NCBI RefSeq assembly: GCF_016862315.1
Contig: NZ_BOMS01000146.1
Coordinates: forward strand, 1 to 64,000
Length of the DNA: 64,000 nucleotides
Source of the DNA: Actinoplanes palleronii
GTDB lineage: Bacteria > Actinomycetota > Actinomycetes > Mycobacteriales > Micromonosporaceae
Reading direction: 5' to 3'
The notes below the pieces were generated by a model, which worked only from the letters and a program-made list of their open reading frames with translations, made no database searches and had not been told where the DNA came from. The translations under genes and the position numbers were made by a program. Below, in pieces: positions 50,550 through 58,867 of this stretch (its first letter is position 1; each line of letters starts with the position of its first letter).

Positions 50550-51344
50550 GTGGACAACACCCATCTCGTCGCGGGCACAGTTCAGGTCACCGCGGTCAAC
50601 AACGTCGAGGACGGTGTGACCGTGGTGAGCGTGAGCGGACGGTGGAGCAACCACCTGCGCTACACCGCGGCGCGCCAGCTCAAGGCGTGCATCGCCGAGA
50701 CGCCCCACGCCATCATCGTGGACCTTGCCCAGCTGTCCGATCCGACCGGCGCATCGCTCGCCACGTGGCGCGACGCCGGCCGGTCAGCCGCCACTCAGGC
50801 CTGGGGCGTCGACCTGATCCTCGCCGCCGTGCCGGCACCGCTGCTGAGCCGCCTGCAGGACACCCTCGTCGAGACCACCACCACCGCCTCAGTCGCCACC
50901 GCCCACGCCCGGCTGGAGCAGCCACGATGGGCCCACCGGCGCCAGATCGCGCTGTCCCCCGACGGGATCTCGGCCGCACGGGCCCGCATGATGGCCGGTG
51001 ACGCGTGTCTGGCCTGGGCTCTGCCCCACCTGTTCATTTCCGCGATGCTGATCGTCTCGGAACTCACCGGCAACGCCATCGAACATGCGGGTACCGACAT
51101 CACTGTCGCGGTGTCGCTGCGCGGGCACCTGCTGCACCTCGCCATCCAGGATCACGACTACGATCTACCGCGTCTGATCGAGGCTCAGACCCGCATGCCC
51201 GGCGCCCTGATCGAACAACGCGGCGCGGGACTGCGGCTGATCCGCAGCGTGGCCGAGGCATGGGGCGCCATCGCATGCCAGGACGGCAAGGTCGTCTGGG
51301 CCACACTGGACATCCGCACCACACCGACCTGGCTGGACAGATAG
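50550..51344 (+). CDS. STAS + HATPase fusion (anti-sigma kinase-like)
   Basis: A protein of 264 residues. Residues about 10-105 are STAS-like (GVTVVSVSGRWSNHLRYTAA, IIVDLAQLSDPTGASLATWR). Residues about 135-260 are a GHKL ATPase of the RsbW/SpoIIAB type: N-box LIVSELTGNAIEHAG, and GAGLRLIRSVAEAWG near the end. Antagonist and kinase in one chain could be self-regulating. Start GTG 50550 with GGGAG upstream; an upstream ATG at 50427 would add unlike sequence. Confidence 0.82.
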   Translation: MDNTHLVAGTVQVTAVNNVEDGVTVVSVSGRWSNHLRYTAARQLKACIAETPHAIIVDLAQLSDPTGASLATWRDAGRSAATQAWGVDLILAAVPAPLLSRLQDTLVETTTTASVATAHARLEQPRWAHRRQIALSPDGISAARARMMAGDACLAWALPHLFISAMLIVSELTGNAIEHAGTDITVAVSLRGHLLHLAIQDHDYDLPRLIEAQTRMPGALIEQRGAGLRLIRSVAEAWGAIACQDGKVVWATLDIRTTPTWLDR

Positions 51345-51452
51345 CGCCTCGCCACTCGCCGGACGCGGCGCAGCCCGGCGGATAGCGCTCCATTCGTACC
51401 GAAAAATGATTTGTTGATGTGGCTCTCCGGGTGTGACAGTCGCCGGGTGAAA

Positions 51453-52343
51453 ATGCATGCCGGCCAGGTCGACATCACCGTGGAAACCGTCGCCGCCCTG
51501 GTCGGGAGCCAATTCCCCGGCTGGCGTGGCCTGCCGGTGCGGCCGGTCGCCTCGGGCGGCACGGTCAACGCGCTGTTCCGGCTCGGCGACGACGTCGTCC
51601 TGCGGTTCCCGCTGCAGCCGTCGCCGGCCGACGCCCACCGGCAGGACCTCCTCGACGAACAGGTCAACGCGCACCGCCTCGCCGGCCGGGTGCCCGCCGC
51701 CGTGCCCGAGCCGCTGGGCATCGGTGAGCCGGGGCCTGGCTACCCCGGGCCGTGGACGGCGTTCCGCTGGATCCCCGGCGAGATCGCGGACGGTTCCACG
51801 ATCGGCGACCCGGACGTCTTCGCCGCCGACCTGGCCGCCTTCGTGACCGCGGTGCACACGCTCGACACCGGCGGCCGGCCGTGGAACGGTGAGACCCGCG
51901 GCGGCCCGCTCGCCGACCAGGACGACGAGGTCCGTCAATCCCTGGCGCTGAGCGCCCATCTCACCGACACCGCCCGGCTGGCCGAGATCTGGCGGGAGTG
52001 CCTGGACGCGGGCGACGACGACCGGCCGCCGGTCTGGCTGCACGGCGATCTCATGCCGGGCAACCTGCTGACCGCCGGCGGCCGCCTCACCGCGGTGATC
52101 GACCTCGGCGCGATGGGCATCGGCGACCGCGCGGTCGACCTGATGCCCGCCTGGAACCTGCTGCCCGCGCCGGCCCGGAGCACCTACCGCGACGCACTCG
52201 GCGCCGACGACGCGACCTGGCAGCGCGGCCGGGGTTGGGCGCTGGTCCAGGCGATCGGCGCGCTCCCCTATTACGCCGGCACCAACCCGTCGATGGCCGC
52301 GACCGCCCGATTCACCCTCAACGCCCTGATAGAACAGGTCTGA
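51453..52343 (+). CDS. Aminoglycoside phosphotransferase (APH)-like kinase
   Basis: A protein of 296 residues. Nucleotide-loop region LPVRPVASGGTVNALFRLGD, the catalytic loop VWLHGDLMPGNLL with Asp as base, and the metal motif VIDLGAMGIGDRAVDLMPA show an APH-family small-molecule kinase. Closest in pattern to the streptomycin/macrolide-type resistance kinases, but substrate cannot be told; it may be a housekeeping hydroxyl kinase. Starts GTG 51447 or ATG 51453. Confidence 0.87.
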   Translation: MHAGQVDITVETVAALVGSQFPGWRGLPVRPVASGGTVNALFRLGDDVVLRFPLQPSPADAHRQDLLDEQVNAHRLAGRVPAAVPEPLGIGEPGPGYPGPWTAFRWIPGEIADGSTIGDPDVFAADLAAFVTAVHTLDTGGRPWNGETRGGPLADQDDEVRQSLALSAHLTDTARLAEIWRECLDAGDDDRPPVWLHGDLMPGNLLTAGGRLTAVIDLGAMGIGDRAVDLMPAWNLLPAPARSTYRDALGADDATWQRGRGWALVQAIGALPYYAGTNPSMAATARFTLNALIEQV

Positions 52344-52459
52344 TTCAACCCCATTTGGTACGAATACCGGGCGCACGTCCGTAGGCTACGAGCCATGTCC
52401 CGTGACAGTCTCGCGCCAGATCCGCGCCACTCCGGACCGTGACGCGCCTCCGGCAGCGA

Positions 52460-52918
52460 TCACACGCCCTCACCGGGGTCCTTCAGGGCACGGATCATGC
52501 CCCGCAGGAGGGTGTACGCGGCCGCCCGCTCCGCCTCGCTCATCCCGCCGAGCATCCGGACCTCGACGGAGCGGACCGCCGCGGACGCCGCCGCGAGGCT
52601 TCGCCGGCCGCGGGATGTGAGCCGCGTCGGCAGCACCTTGCCCACCGGCGCCGCCGCCGGCCTGCTCACGTACCCATCTCTTTCCAATGCCTGCAGCAGC
52701 ACGTTCATCGACTGCCTGGTCACGAACGCGCCCCGGGCCAGCTCGGAGTTCGACAGGCCCGGCCGCTGCGCCAGCAGCTCGAGGCAGGAGTAGTGCGTCA
52801 CGGTCATCCCCAGCGGCCGCAGCACCGCCTCCATGGCGGCGCGGAGGGCGCTCGACGCCTCCTTCAGCAGGTAGCCCAGTGACGTTTCCAGGTCCACCGC
52901 GGCGTCGTCTTGACTCAT
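52460..52918 (-). CDS. MarR-family repressor
   Basis: A protein of 152 residues; winged helix with YSCLELLAQRPGLSNSELAR, TRQSMNVLLQALERDGYVSR and the wing AAPVGKVLPTRLTSRGRRSL. It is divergent from the VOC gene at 52981, and two matching operators lie between them, one overlapping its own start codon. It likely represses itself and the VOC gene. Confidence 0.9.
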   Translation of the reverse strand: MSQDDAAVDLETSLGYLLKEASSALRAAMEAVLRPLGMTVTHYSCLELLAQRPGLSNSELARGAFVTRQSMNVLLQALERDGYVSRPAAAPVGKVLPTRLTSRGRRSLAAASAAVRSVEVRMLGGMSEAERAAAYTLLRGMIRALKDPGEGV

Positions 52919-52933
52919 GTCAGCAGTCTGACA
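52918..52933. promoter_or_regulatory. MarR operator 1
   Basis: TGTCAG-CAGT-CTGACA, perfect 6-bp arms, overlapping the first base of the MarR start codon. Binding would block marR itself. Confidence 0.8.
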
Positions 52934-52944
52934 TACCTTGGTGC

Positions 52945-52962
52945 GTGTCAGGATACTGACAC
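52945..52962. promoter_or_regulatory. MarR operator 2
   Basis: GTGTCAGGATACTGACAC, perfect 7-bp arms around GATA, with the same TGTCAG-N4-CTGACA core as operator 1, 27 bp apart centre to centre. It lies 18 bp before the VOC start. Confidence 0.82.
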
Positions 52963-52980
52963 GAACAGAAGGAGCAGCAC

Positions 52981-53349
52981 ATGCCCGTCACCGGCCCCGA
53001 CTTCATCTCCCTGCAGGCCCGCGACCTCACGGCGTCGCAGGCGTTCTACGAGCAATACCTCGGCCTGGTCCGCTCGCCGGCCGGCCCGCCGCACGCCGTG
53101 GTCTTCGAGACGAAGCCGATCGCGTTCGCCCTGCGCGACATCGTTCCCGGCACCGATCTCGCGTCCGTCACCCAGCCCGGCATCGGCGCGGCGATCTGGC
53201 TGCACGCCACCGACGTCCAGGACATCCACGACGCCCTCGCCGCCGACGGCCACACCATCGTCACCACCCCGATCGACGGCCCGTTCGGCCGCACGTTCAC
53301 CTTCGCCGACCCGGACGGCTACCAGATCACCCTCCACGACCGCGCCTGA
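52981..53349 (+). CDS. VOC-superfamily (glyoxalase/bleomycin resistance-like) protein
   Basis: A protein of 122 residues: GPDFISLQARDLTASQAFYE at the N-terminus, ATDVQDIHDALAADGHTI and FADPDGYQITLHD at the end, where DPDGY is the classic turn. One chain has both half-units. AGAAGGAG ribosome site. Under control of the divergent MarR protein through twin operators, suggesting response to a toxic compound. Confidence 0.9.
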   Translation: MPVTGPDFISLQARDLTASQAFYEQYLGLVRSPAGPPHAVVFETKPIAFALRDIVPGTDLASVTQPGIGAAIWLHATDVQDIHDALAADGHTIVTTPIDGPFGRTFTFADPDGYQITLHDRA

Positions 53350-53412
53350 CCCGCCGCACCACCACGACGGGTGGCGCGCCCGGCGCCCGCGAAGCGCCGG
53401 ACCGGCCGCACG

Positions 53413-53859
53413 TCAGCGCGTCCGCTCCCAGAGGGGCAGGCGGAAGGTCGCGTAGGTGAACTTGCCGGTGATCTGGCCCGCGCTGTTGAAGTGGAAAACG
53501 TCCAGGCCGTGCCACTGCATCCGGCCGCCGTAGCGGATCCGGGCGAACCAGCGCACCGCCGGCATCGCGCGCCGGCCGTGGTCGCCGGTCAGGTCCAGCC
53601 GGCACGCCCACCGGATCGTCGCCCGGCGGCGGGATTCGTCGATCACCTGGTCGTACACGTCGAACGTCATCGCTCCGTACCGGCCGGCGAACTGCGGGGC
53701 GAACTCTTTCCGGATCGCGGCGTTGCCGTGCAGCTCGGGACCGTGCCCGGGCAGGTACCGGGCGTCGTCGGCGAAGAAGGACATGACCCGGTCGAGATCG
53801 GGGGCCGGGTCGTTGAACGCGGCAACGAAGGCGTCGATGGTCTGGCTGAGGTCGGTCAT
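53413..53859 (-). CDS. NTF2-like (SnoaL-type) protein
   Basis: A protein of 148 residues with the cone-shaped NTF2 fold pattern: FVAAFNDPAPDLDRVMSFFA, YLPGHGPELHGNAAIRKEFA, MTFDVYDQVIDESRRRATIR and WHGLDVFHFNSAGQITGKFT. Such proteins include polyketide cyclases and isomerases; here it is probably a small enzyme of unknown substrate. Divergent from the TetR gene at 53963, with the shared operator between. Confidence 0.85.
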   Translation of the reverse strand: MTDLSQTIDAFVAAFNDPAPDLDRVMSFFADDARYLPGHGPELHGNAAIRKEFAPQFAGRYGAMTFDVYDQVIDESRRRATIRWACRLDLTGDHGRRAMPAVRWFARIRYGGRMQWHGLDVFHFNSAGQITGKFTYATFRLPLWERTR

Positions 53860-53911
53860 GGGCCTGCCGATGGTGAGAAGGACGAGGAGCGCGGTCGATG
53901 GCCGACCTTAT

Positions 53912-53948
53912 AAGAACATCGTTCTCCTAACAAGGGAACGATGTTCTT
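53912..53948. promoter_or_regulatory. Twin TetR operator
   Basis: A 13-bp perfect inverted repeat AAGAACATCGTTC (53912-53924) / GAACGATGTTCTT (53936-53948), 11 bases apart. Each arm itself holds a smaller palindrome GAAC-N3-GTTC, so two dimers could bind side by side, as with QacR-like regulators. It lies between the NTF2 gene and the TetR gene. Confidence 0.8.
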
Positions 53949-53962
53949 TTAAGTGGCGGGCT

Positions 53963-54628
53963 ATGGTGATGGCTGCCATGGAAGCGTCGTTTCAGCGGGC
54001 CCGGCGCCCGGAACAGAAGATCGAGCGGCGCGAGCACATCCTCGCCACCGCCGCTGAACTCGCTCAGAACGCGGGCGTGGCCCGGGTCAGCCTGGGCGAC
54101 ATCGCCGTGGCCGTCGGGCTGGCCAAGTCCGCCGTCCTGCGGTATTTCGGGACGCGCGAGGAGATCTACCTGCAGCTGGCCATGCGGGAGGGCACCGCGT
54201 GGTCGGCCGCCGCGGGTGCCGCACTGAGCCGGGCGAGCGGATACTCCGCGGCGGCGACCGCGCTCGCCGACGCGTACGCCGACCGGCCGCTCTACTGCGA
54301 CCTCACCACCCACGCCGAGACCATGCTGGAACACAACGTCTCCGTCGCGGCCCTGCGCGTCTACAAGGTGTGGGCCATCGACACCTACTTCACCGTCGGC
54401 CGGCAGATCACCGTCGCCTGCCCGCAGTTGTCCGACACCGACGGAGCGTCCCTGGTCATGGCCGCCAGCGCGTTCGTCGCGAAACTGTTCCCGCTGACCC
54501 GCCCCCCGGAGGCGCTGCGGCAGCTGTACGACCGCGAACCGGAGATCGCCCGGGTCTTCCCGCCGTTCCGGCCGACGCTGCAACGCATGATCGCCGCCAC
54601 CGCGGCCGGGCTGCCGTCCACACATTGA
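53963..54628 (+). CDS. TetR-family repressor
   Basis: About 221 residues. HTH: ILATAAELAQNAGVARVSLG and VAVGLAKSAVLRYFGTREEI. Starts available at 53963, 53969 and 53978; ATG 53963 is listed. The C-terminal ligand domain has RPLYCDLTTHAETMLEHNVS, which it shares in pattern with the TetR protein at 59758 (RVVLCDLFGAQGSVLERNVS), so the two are relatives. Probable target: itself and the divergent NTF2-like gene. Confidence 0.9.
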   Translation: MVMAAMEASFQRARRPEQKIERREHILATAAELAQNAGVARVSLGDIAVAVGLAKSAVLRYFGTREEIYLQLAMREGTAWSAAAGAALSRASGYSAAATALADAYADRPLYCDLTTHAETMLEHNVSVAALRVYKVWAIDTYFTVGRQITVACPQLSDTDGASLVMAASAFVAKLFPLTRPPEALRQLYDREPEIARVFPPFRPTLQRMIAATAAGLPSTH

Positions 54629-54758
54629 GGCCTGGACGGCAGCATCGGCGCACGCGCGGCTCAGGAATATAAGTATTTCGATATCTTGTGCCCGGTGGCA
54701 CGTTACTGATCTCCTACGGCCAGCCGTGAATCGGCCTGGACCCCTAGGAGCCCCCCAG
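54629..54758 (+). promoter_or_regulatory. A/T-rich promoter region of the M28 peptidase gene
   Basis: 130 bp. An A/T-rich stretch GAATATAAGTATTTCGATAT (about 54665-54684) stands out from GC-rich surroundings and is the probable promoter core. No clean -35/-10 pair could be fixed. CCCCTAGGAG precedes the ATG. Confidence 0.4.
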
Positions 54759-56513
54759 ATGAGACTCAGAACGGTGACGGCAGGACCTGCCCTAGCTGTT
54801 TTCGTCGCGGCGACGGTGGCGCTCAGCGCGCTGCCGGCCACAGCCTCGACCGGCATGCGATCGGCCGGCTCACCCGTGTCGGCGAGCAGCGCTGCCCTGT
54901 TGGCCGCACCGACCGTCAGTGTCGCGAACGTCAACACCCACCTGCAGCAGCTGCAGACCATCGCCACCAGCAACGGCGGCAACCGGGCGACCGGCACGGC
55001 GGGGCACACCGCGACGACGACGTACCTGCAGCAGAAGCTGCAGGCGGCCGGTTACACCGTCACCGTGCAGACCTGCACCACGTGCAGCGGCGGCTCGGCG
55101 AAGAACATCATCGCCGACTGGCCGGGCGGCAACACCAGCAACACCTACATGTTCGGCGCCCACTCCGACAGCGTGTCGGCCGGTCCGGGCATCAACGACG
55201 ACGGCTCCGGCACGGCCACGCTCCTCGAGGCCGCGCTCGTGCTGGCCGCGAACAACCCGACGATGACCAACCACGTCCGGTTCGGCTGGTGGGCCGGCGA
55301 GGAGCAGGGGCTGATCGGCTCCAAGTTCTACGTCAACTCGCTGACCACGGCGCAGAAGACCGCGATCAAGGCGTACGGCACGTTCGACATGATCGCGTCG
55401 ACGAACGGTGGCTACTTCGTCACCGGCACCGACGCGGTCGCCGTGAAGCTGCGCGACTACTTCACCTCGATCAGCGTGCCGACCGAGACGTCGACCGAGT
55501 GCTGCAGCGACGACGGTTCGTTCCGCGACGCCGGCATCCCGTCGTCGATCAACTCGACCGGGGCCAGCTACACCAAGACCAGCGCCCAGGTGACCAAGTG
55601 GGGCGGCACGGCCGGTTCGGCGTACGACCCGTGCTACCACAAGGCGTGTGACTCGTACCCGTCGAACATCAACAGCACCTCGCTGGGCCGCTGGGCCAAC
55701 GCCGAGCTGTACGCCGCGTGGACGCTGACCACGGCCACGTCGACGGCCAACGACTTCTCGGTGGCGCTGAGCCCGAGCACGGCCACGGTGACCCCGGGCT
55801 CCTCGGCCACGACCACGGTGAGCACCGCCACCACCTCGGGTAGCGCGCAGACCGTCGCGCTGACCAGCTCCGGCGCGCCCACCGGGGTCACGGTGAGCTT
55901 CAGCCCGGCGTCGGTCACCTCCGGCGGGTCGTCGACGATGACCGTGGCGACCACCACGGCCGCCGCCTCCGGTTCGTACACCATCACGGTGACCGGGACG
56001 GGCTCCGCGACGCACACCGCCGCGTACACGTTGACGGTCGGCACCACCGGCGGGTGCACCGGCGCCGGTCAGAAGCTCGGCAACCCCGGCTTCGAGACCG
56101 CGACGACGCCGTGGACCGCGTCGACCGGCGTGATCGGCGCGAACACCGGTGACGGGGCCCCGCGCACCGGCACCCGTGACGCGTGGCTCAACGGCAACGG
56201 TTCGACGAACACCGAGACCCTGTCGCAGTCGGTGACCATTCCGAGCGGTTGCACCGCGTACACGCTGTCGTTCTACCTGAAGATCAGCACGTCGGAGACG
56301 ACCTCCAGCACCCAGTACGACAAGCTGACCGTGCAGGTCGGCACGACCACGCTGCAGACGTTCTCCAACCTCAACGCGAGCGCCTACACGCTGCGCTCGT
56401 ACAGTCTGGCCGCCTTCGCCGGGCAGACCGTGACCCTGAAGTTCACCGGGGTGGAGGACTCCTCGCTGAAGACGTCCTTCGTCATCGACGACACCGCGCT
56501 CACCGTCAGCTGA
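54759..56513 (+). CDS. Secreted M28-family metallopeptidase with C-terminal beta domains
   Basis: A precursor of 584 residues. Signal peptide about 1-30 (RLRTVTAGPALAVFVAATVA). M28 catalytic domain about 50-330: di-zinc ligands in FGAHSDSV (His135), GINDDGSG, AGEEQGLIGS (catalytic Glu-Glu), FDMIAS and CYHKACD, with paired cysteines (TCTTCSG, ECCSDD) as in Streptomyces aminopeptidase S. Then a Thr/Ser-rich Ig-like domain (about 335-430) and a jelly-roll domain (about 435-584). It removes N-terminal residues from peptides outside the cell. Convergent, its 3' end overlaps the SDR 3' end by 8 bp. Confidence 0.92.
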   Translation: MRLRTVTAGPALAVFVAATVALSALPATASTGMRSAGSPVSASSAALLAAPTVSVANVNTHLQQLQTIATSNGGNRATGTAGHTATTTYLQQKLQAAGYTVTVQTCTTCSGGSAKNIIADWPGGNTSNTYMFGAHSDSVSAGPGINDDGSGTATLLEAALVLAANNPTMTNHVRFGWWAGEEQGLIGSKFYVNSLTTAQKTAIKAYGTFDMIASTNGGYFVTGTDAVAVKLRDYFTSISVPTETSTECCSDDGSFRDAGIPSSINSTGASYTKTSAQVTKWGGTAGSAYDPCYHKACDSYPSNINSTSLGRWANAELYAAWTLTTATSTANDFSVALSPSTATVTPGSSATTTVSTATTSGSAQTVALTSSGAPTGVTVSFSPASVTSGGSSTMTVATTTAAASGSYTITVTGTGSATHTAAYTLTVGTTGGCTGAGQKLGNPGFETATTPWTASTGVIGANTGDGAPRTGTRDAWLNGNGSTNTETLSQSVTIPSGCTAYTLSFYLKISTSETTSSTQYDKLTVQVGTTTLQTFSNLNASAYTLRSYSLAAFAGQTVTLKFTGVEDSSLKTSFVIDDTALTVS

Positions 56514-57378
56514 CGGTGACCGGTGCGGCGCCGCGGGGCTCTCCACCCCGCGGCGTCGCGCTGCGGTGCCAGCGGATCCAGGCGGCCTGACCGCCGTCGA
56601 TCAGGACGTCGGTGCCGGTGATGTAGAGCGACGCGGGACCGGTCAGGAACGCCACCACGTCGGCGATCTCGGCGGGCGTTCCGGTGCGGCCCGCACCGCA
56701 GGCGTCGAGCATGGCCAGCATGTGCTCGCCCGACGTGGACTCGGCCTCGGACCTGGCCATCGCGGTCGCGACGACGCCGGGGCTGACCGTGTTGATCCGG
56801 GCGCCGCGCCGGTTCCAGGCGAGGGCCGCGGCCTGGACCCGGACCTGGTTGGCACGCTTGGCGATGATGTACGCCGCCACCGGCTCCGCCCCGGCCGCCG
56901 CGGTCACCACGTCGAGTGACAGCAGCTCGGCGCTGGGCGCGGTGGCCAGCGCCAGCTCGTCGGCCTGGCTCAGCGTCGCATAGTGCCCGGCCATGCTGGC
57001 GATGCAGACCAGTGCCGTGCCGCGGGTCGCGACCGGTTCGAAGGCGTCGATGACGTGCGCGGTCCCGGCCAGGTCCACCTGCATGATCTTCTCGACCGTG
57101 GCGGTGGCCGCGGAGACCCCGGCGGTGTGCACCACGGCGGCGATCCGGCCCTCCGCCGCGGCCGCCTCGGCGAGCGCGACCACGGCGCGGGCGTCGGCGA
57201 CGTCGGTGAGGTGGCCGACGGCCGCGTACCCTTCCGCGTTCAGGGTGGCGACCGCCCGATCCAGCGGCGCGGCGAACGCGTCGGCCAGGATCACGGTACG
57301 GCCGCTGCCGATACGCCGGGCGACCGCCAGGCCCATCCCACCGGCACCGGTCACGACGACGACATCACGGTTGATCAT
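56506..57378 (-). CDS. Short-chain dehydrogenase (SDR)
   Basis: A protein of 290 residues: VVVVTGAGGMGLAVARRIGS at the N-terminus, VVHTAGVSAATATVEKIMQV, SMAGHYATL and AAYIIAKRANQ (YxxxK). C-terminal YITGTDVLIDGGQAAW. Of the group seen with ferredoxin/P450 steroid or terpenoid clusters (hydroxysteroid-dehydrogenase-like), but substrate is not known. Third gene of the ferredoxin operon; it starts 4 bp inside the reductase gene. Confidence 0.88.
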   Translation of the reverse strand: MINRDVVVVTGAGGMGLAVARRIGSGRTVILADAFAAPLDRAVATLNAEGYAAVGHLTDVADARAVVALAEAAAAEGRIAAVVHTAGVSAATATVEKIMQVDLAGTAHVIDAFEPVATRGTALVCIASMAGHYATLSQADELALATAPSAELLSLDVVTAAAGAEPVAAYIIAKRANQVRVQAAALAWNRRGARINTVSPGVVATAMARSEAESTSGEHMLAMLDACGAGRTGTPAEIADVVAFLTGPASLYITGTDVLIDGGQAAWIRWHRSATPRGGEPRGAAPVTVS

Positions 57379-58520
57379 TGGTGCTCCTGGGTGATCAGGG
57401 CCTGCCGCCAGGGGCGCAGCGCCTTGGGTGGCAAACCGACGGCGAGCGCGCCGACCAGCCGGCCCTGCTTGCGGTAGGTGGCCAGGAACCGCCGCCCGGC
57501 GAGGTCACCCTCGGCGATGTCGACGGTGTCGTGGCCGCGCAGGTAGCCGTACGCCTGGATCTTCATGTCGTACTGGTCCGACCAGAAGTACGGCACCGGC
57601 GTGAACGGTTTGCGCGCGTCGGGGTGCAGCAGGTTGCGGGCGGCGGCCATGCCCTGTTCCGCGGCGTTGGTGCGGTGCTCGATGCGCATGCTCACCCCGA
57701 ACCGCGGGTTGTGCCAGCGGGCCACGTCGCCGGCGCCGTAGATCTGCGGGGCGGCGGCGCTGAACGCGTCGCAGACCAACCCGTCGTCGATCGGCAGACC
57801 GCTGTCGACCAGCCATTCGGTGTTGGGTACCGATCCGATCGCGATCAGCACCTCGTCGGCGGCGACCAGCTCTCCGCCGGACAGGGTCACGCCAAAATCG
57901 GTCATTCCGGTCACCGTGACGCCGGTGCGCAGGTCGACACCGTGCTCCCGATGCGCCTCGGAGAGCACCCGGCCGACCTGCTCGCCGACGGCGTGCGCCA
58001 GCGGAACCGGTGCGGGTTCCAGCAGCGTCACCTCGCAGCCCAGGCCGCGCGCCACCGCGGCCACCTCGGCACCGAGGAAACCCGCGCCGACCACCACGAG
58101 CCGCCGGCCCGGTCCGAGCCGTTTGCGCAGCTCGACGGCGTCGCGCAGGGTCCGCAGCACGTGTCCGCCCCGGCCGGGCAGCCGGCGTGGCCGCACGCCG
58201 GTGGCCACGATCAACCCGTCGTAGCCGAGCTGCTCGCCGCCGGCCAGCCGCACCAGGCGCGCGCCCGGGTCGAGGCCGACGGCGACCGCACCGAGGCGCA
58301 GGTCGAGATCGAGCCGATCAAAATCTTCTTTGGTACGCAGTGCCAGCCGCTCGGCCTCCCATTCCCCGGCGAGGATCTGTTTGGACAGCGGCGGACGGTC
58401 GTACGGAAAATCAAGCTCCTCGCCGACCAGGGTGACCGATCCGGAATGCCCTTCGCGGCGCAGGGTCTCGGCGGCCGCGAGACCCGCAGCCGACGCGCCC
58501 ACGACGACGATCCGGTTCAC
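57375..58520 (-). CDS. Ferredoxin reductase, NAD(P)H- and FAD-dependent
   Basis: A protein of 381 residues of the pyridine-nucleotide disulfide family, ferredoxin/rubredoxin reductase type: FAD motif IVVVGASAAGLAAAETLRRE, NAD motif LVVVGAGFLGAEVAAVARGL, YDRPPLSKQIL and a GAGDVARWHN segment binding FAD. It passes electrons to the ferredoxin encoded just upstream (overlap 4 bp). Start GTG 58520. Confidence 0.92.
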   Translation of the reverse strand: MNRIVVVGASAAGLAAAETLRREGHSGSVTLVGEELDFPYDRPPLSKQILAGEWEAERLALRTKEDFDRLDLDLRLGAVAVGLDPGARLVRLAGGEQLGYDGLIVATGVRPRRLPGRGGHVLRTLRDAVELRKRLGPGRRLVVVGAGFLGAEVAAVARGLGCEVTLLEPAPVPLAHAVGEQVGRVLSEAHREHGVDLRTGVTVTGMTDFGVTLSGGELVAADEVLIAIGSVPNTEWLVDSGLPIDDGLVCDAFSAAAPQIYGAGDVARWHNPRFGVSMRIEHRTNAAEQGMAAARNLLHPDARKPFTPVPYFWSDQYDMKIQAYGYLRGHDTVDIAEGDLAGRRFLATYRKQGRLVGALAVGLPPKALRPWRQALITQEHQ

Positions 58521-58714
58521 GGCTCGACCAGGCGGATCGCGGCGGCCGGGCACACCGCCGCCGCCTCGCGCACCTCGTCGTGCAGCTCCGGGCCGGGTTC
58601 CGCGTCGAGCACGATCGCCACGCCGTCCTCGTCACGCTGGTCGAACACGTCGGGCGCCACCATCACGCACTGCCCGGCGGCGACGCACTTGGGCTCGTCG
58701 AACTCGACTCGCAT
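58517..58714 (-). CDS. [3Fe-4S] ferredoxin
   Basis: A protein of 65 residues. Cys10 and Cys16 (CVAAGQC) and the late CPAAAI give the Cys-x5-Cys...Cys-Pro spacing of single-cluster [3Fe-4S] ferredoxins that serve cytochrome P450s. MRVEFDEPKC begins at ATG 58714, after GGAGG. Acidic, cytoplasmic. No P450 gene lies within the window. Confidence 0.92.
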   Translation of the reverse strand: MRVEFDEPKCVAAGQCVMVAPDVFDQRDEDGVAIVLDAEPGPELHDEVREAAAVCPAAAIRLVEP

Positions 58715-58867
58715 CGTCAGTCCTCCAGGGGAGAGAGTCGCCATCGAATGGCGCAAAACGTCGATGAACCCATACAAACAGGTGTGCCTGACACCGCTCG
58801 GACACCAACCGGACAATTACCGGACGTGACCGTCGTCACCCCGGGGCGAGATGGTTAGCTCAGAGCC
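58715..58867. promoter_or_regulatory. Divergent promoter region, ferredoxin/SDR
   Basis: 153 bp between divergent genes. It contains two CCGGAC direct repeats and the inverted repeat GTGAC-CGTC-GTCAC (58826-58839), 29 bp before the SDR start. Possible operator; the regulator is not identified. Confidence 0.35.

Noticed and set aside
51411..51453. Longer APH-like protein from an upstream ATG
   Set aside because: The extra residues (MLMWLSGCDS) have no counterpart in the family and overlap the likely promoter.
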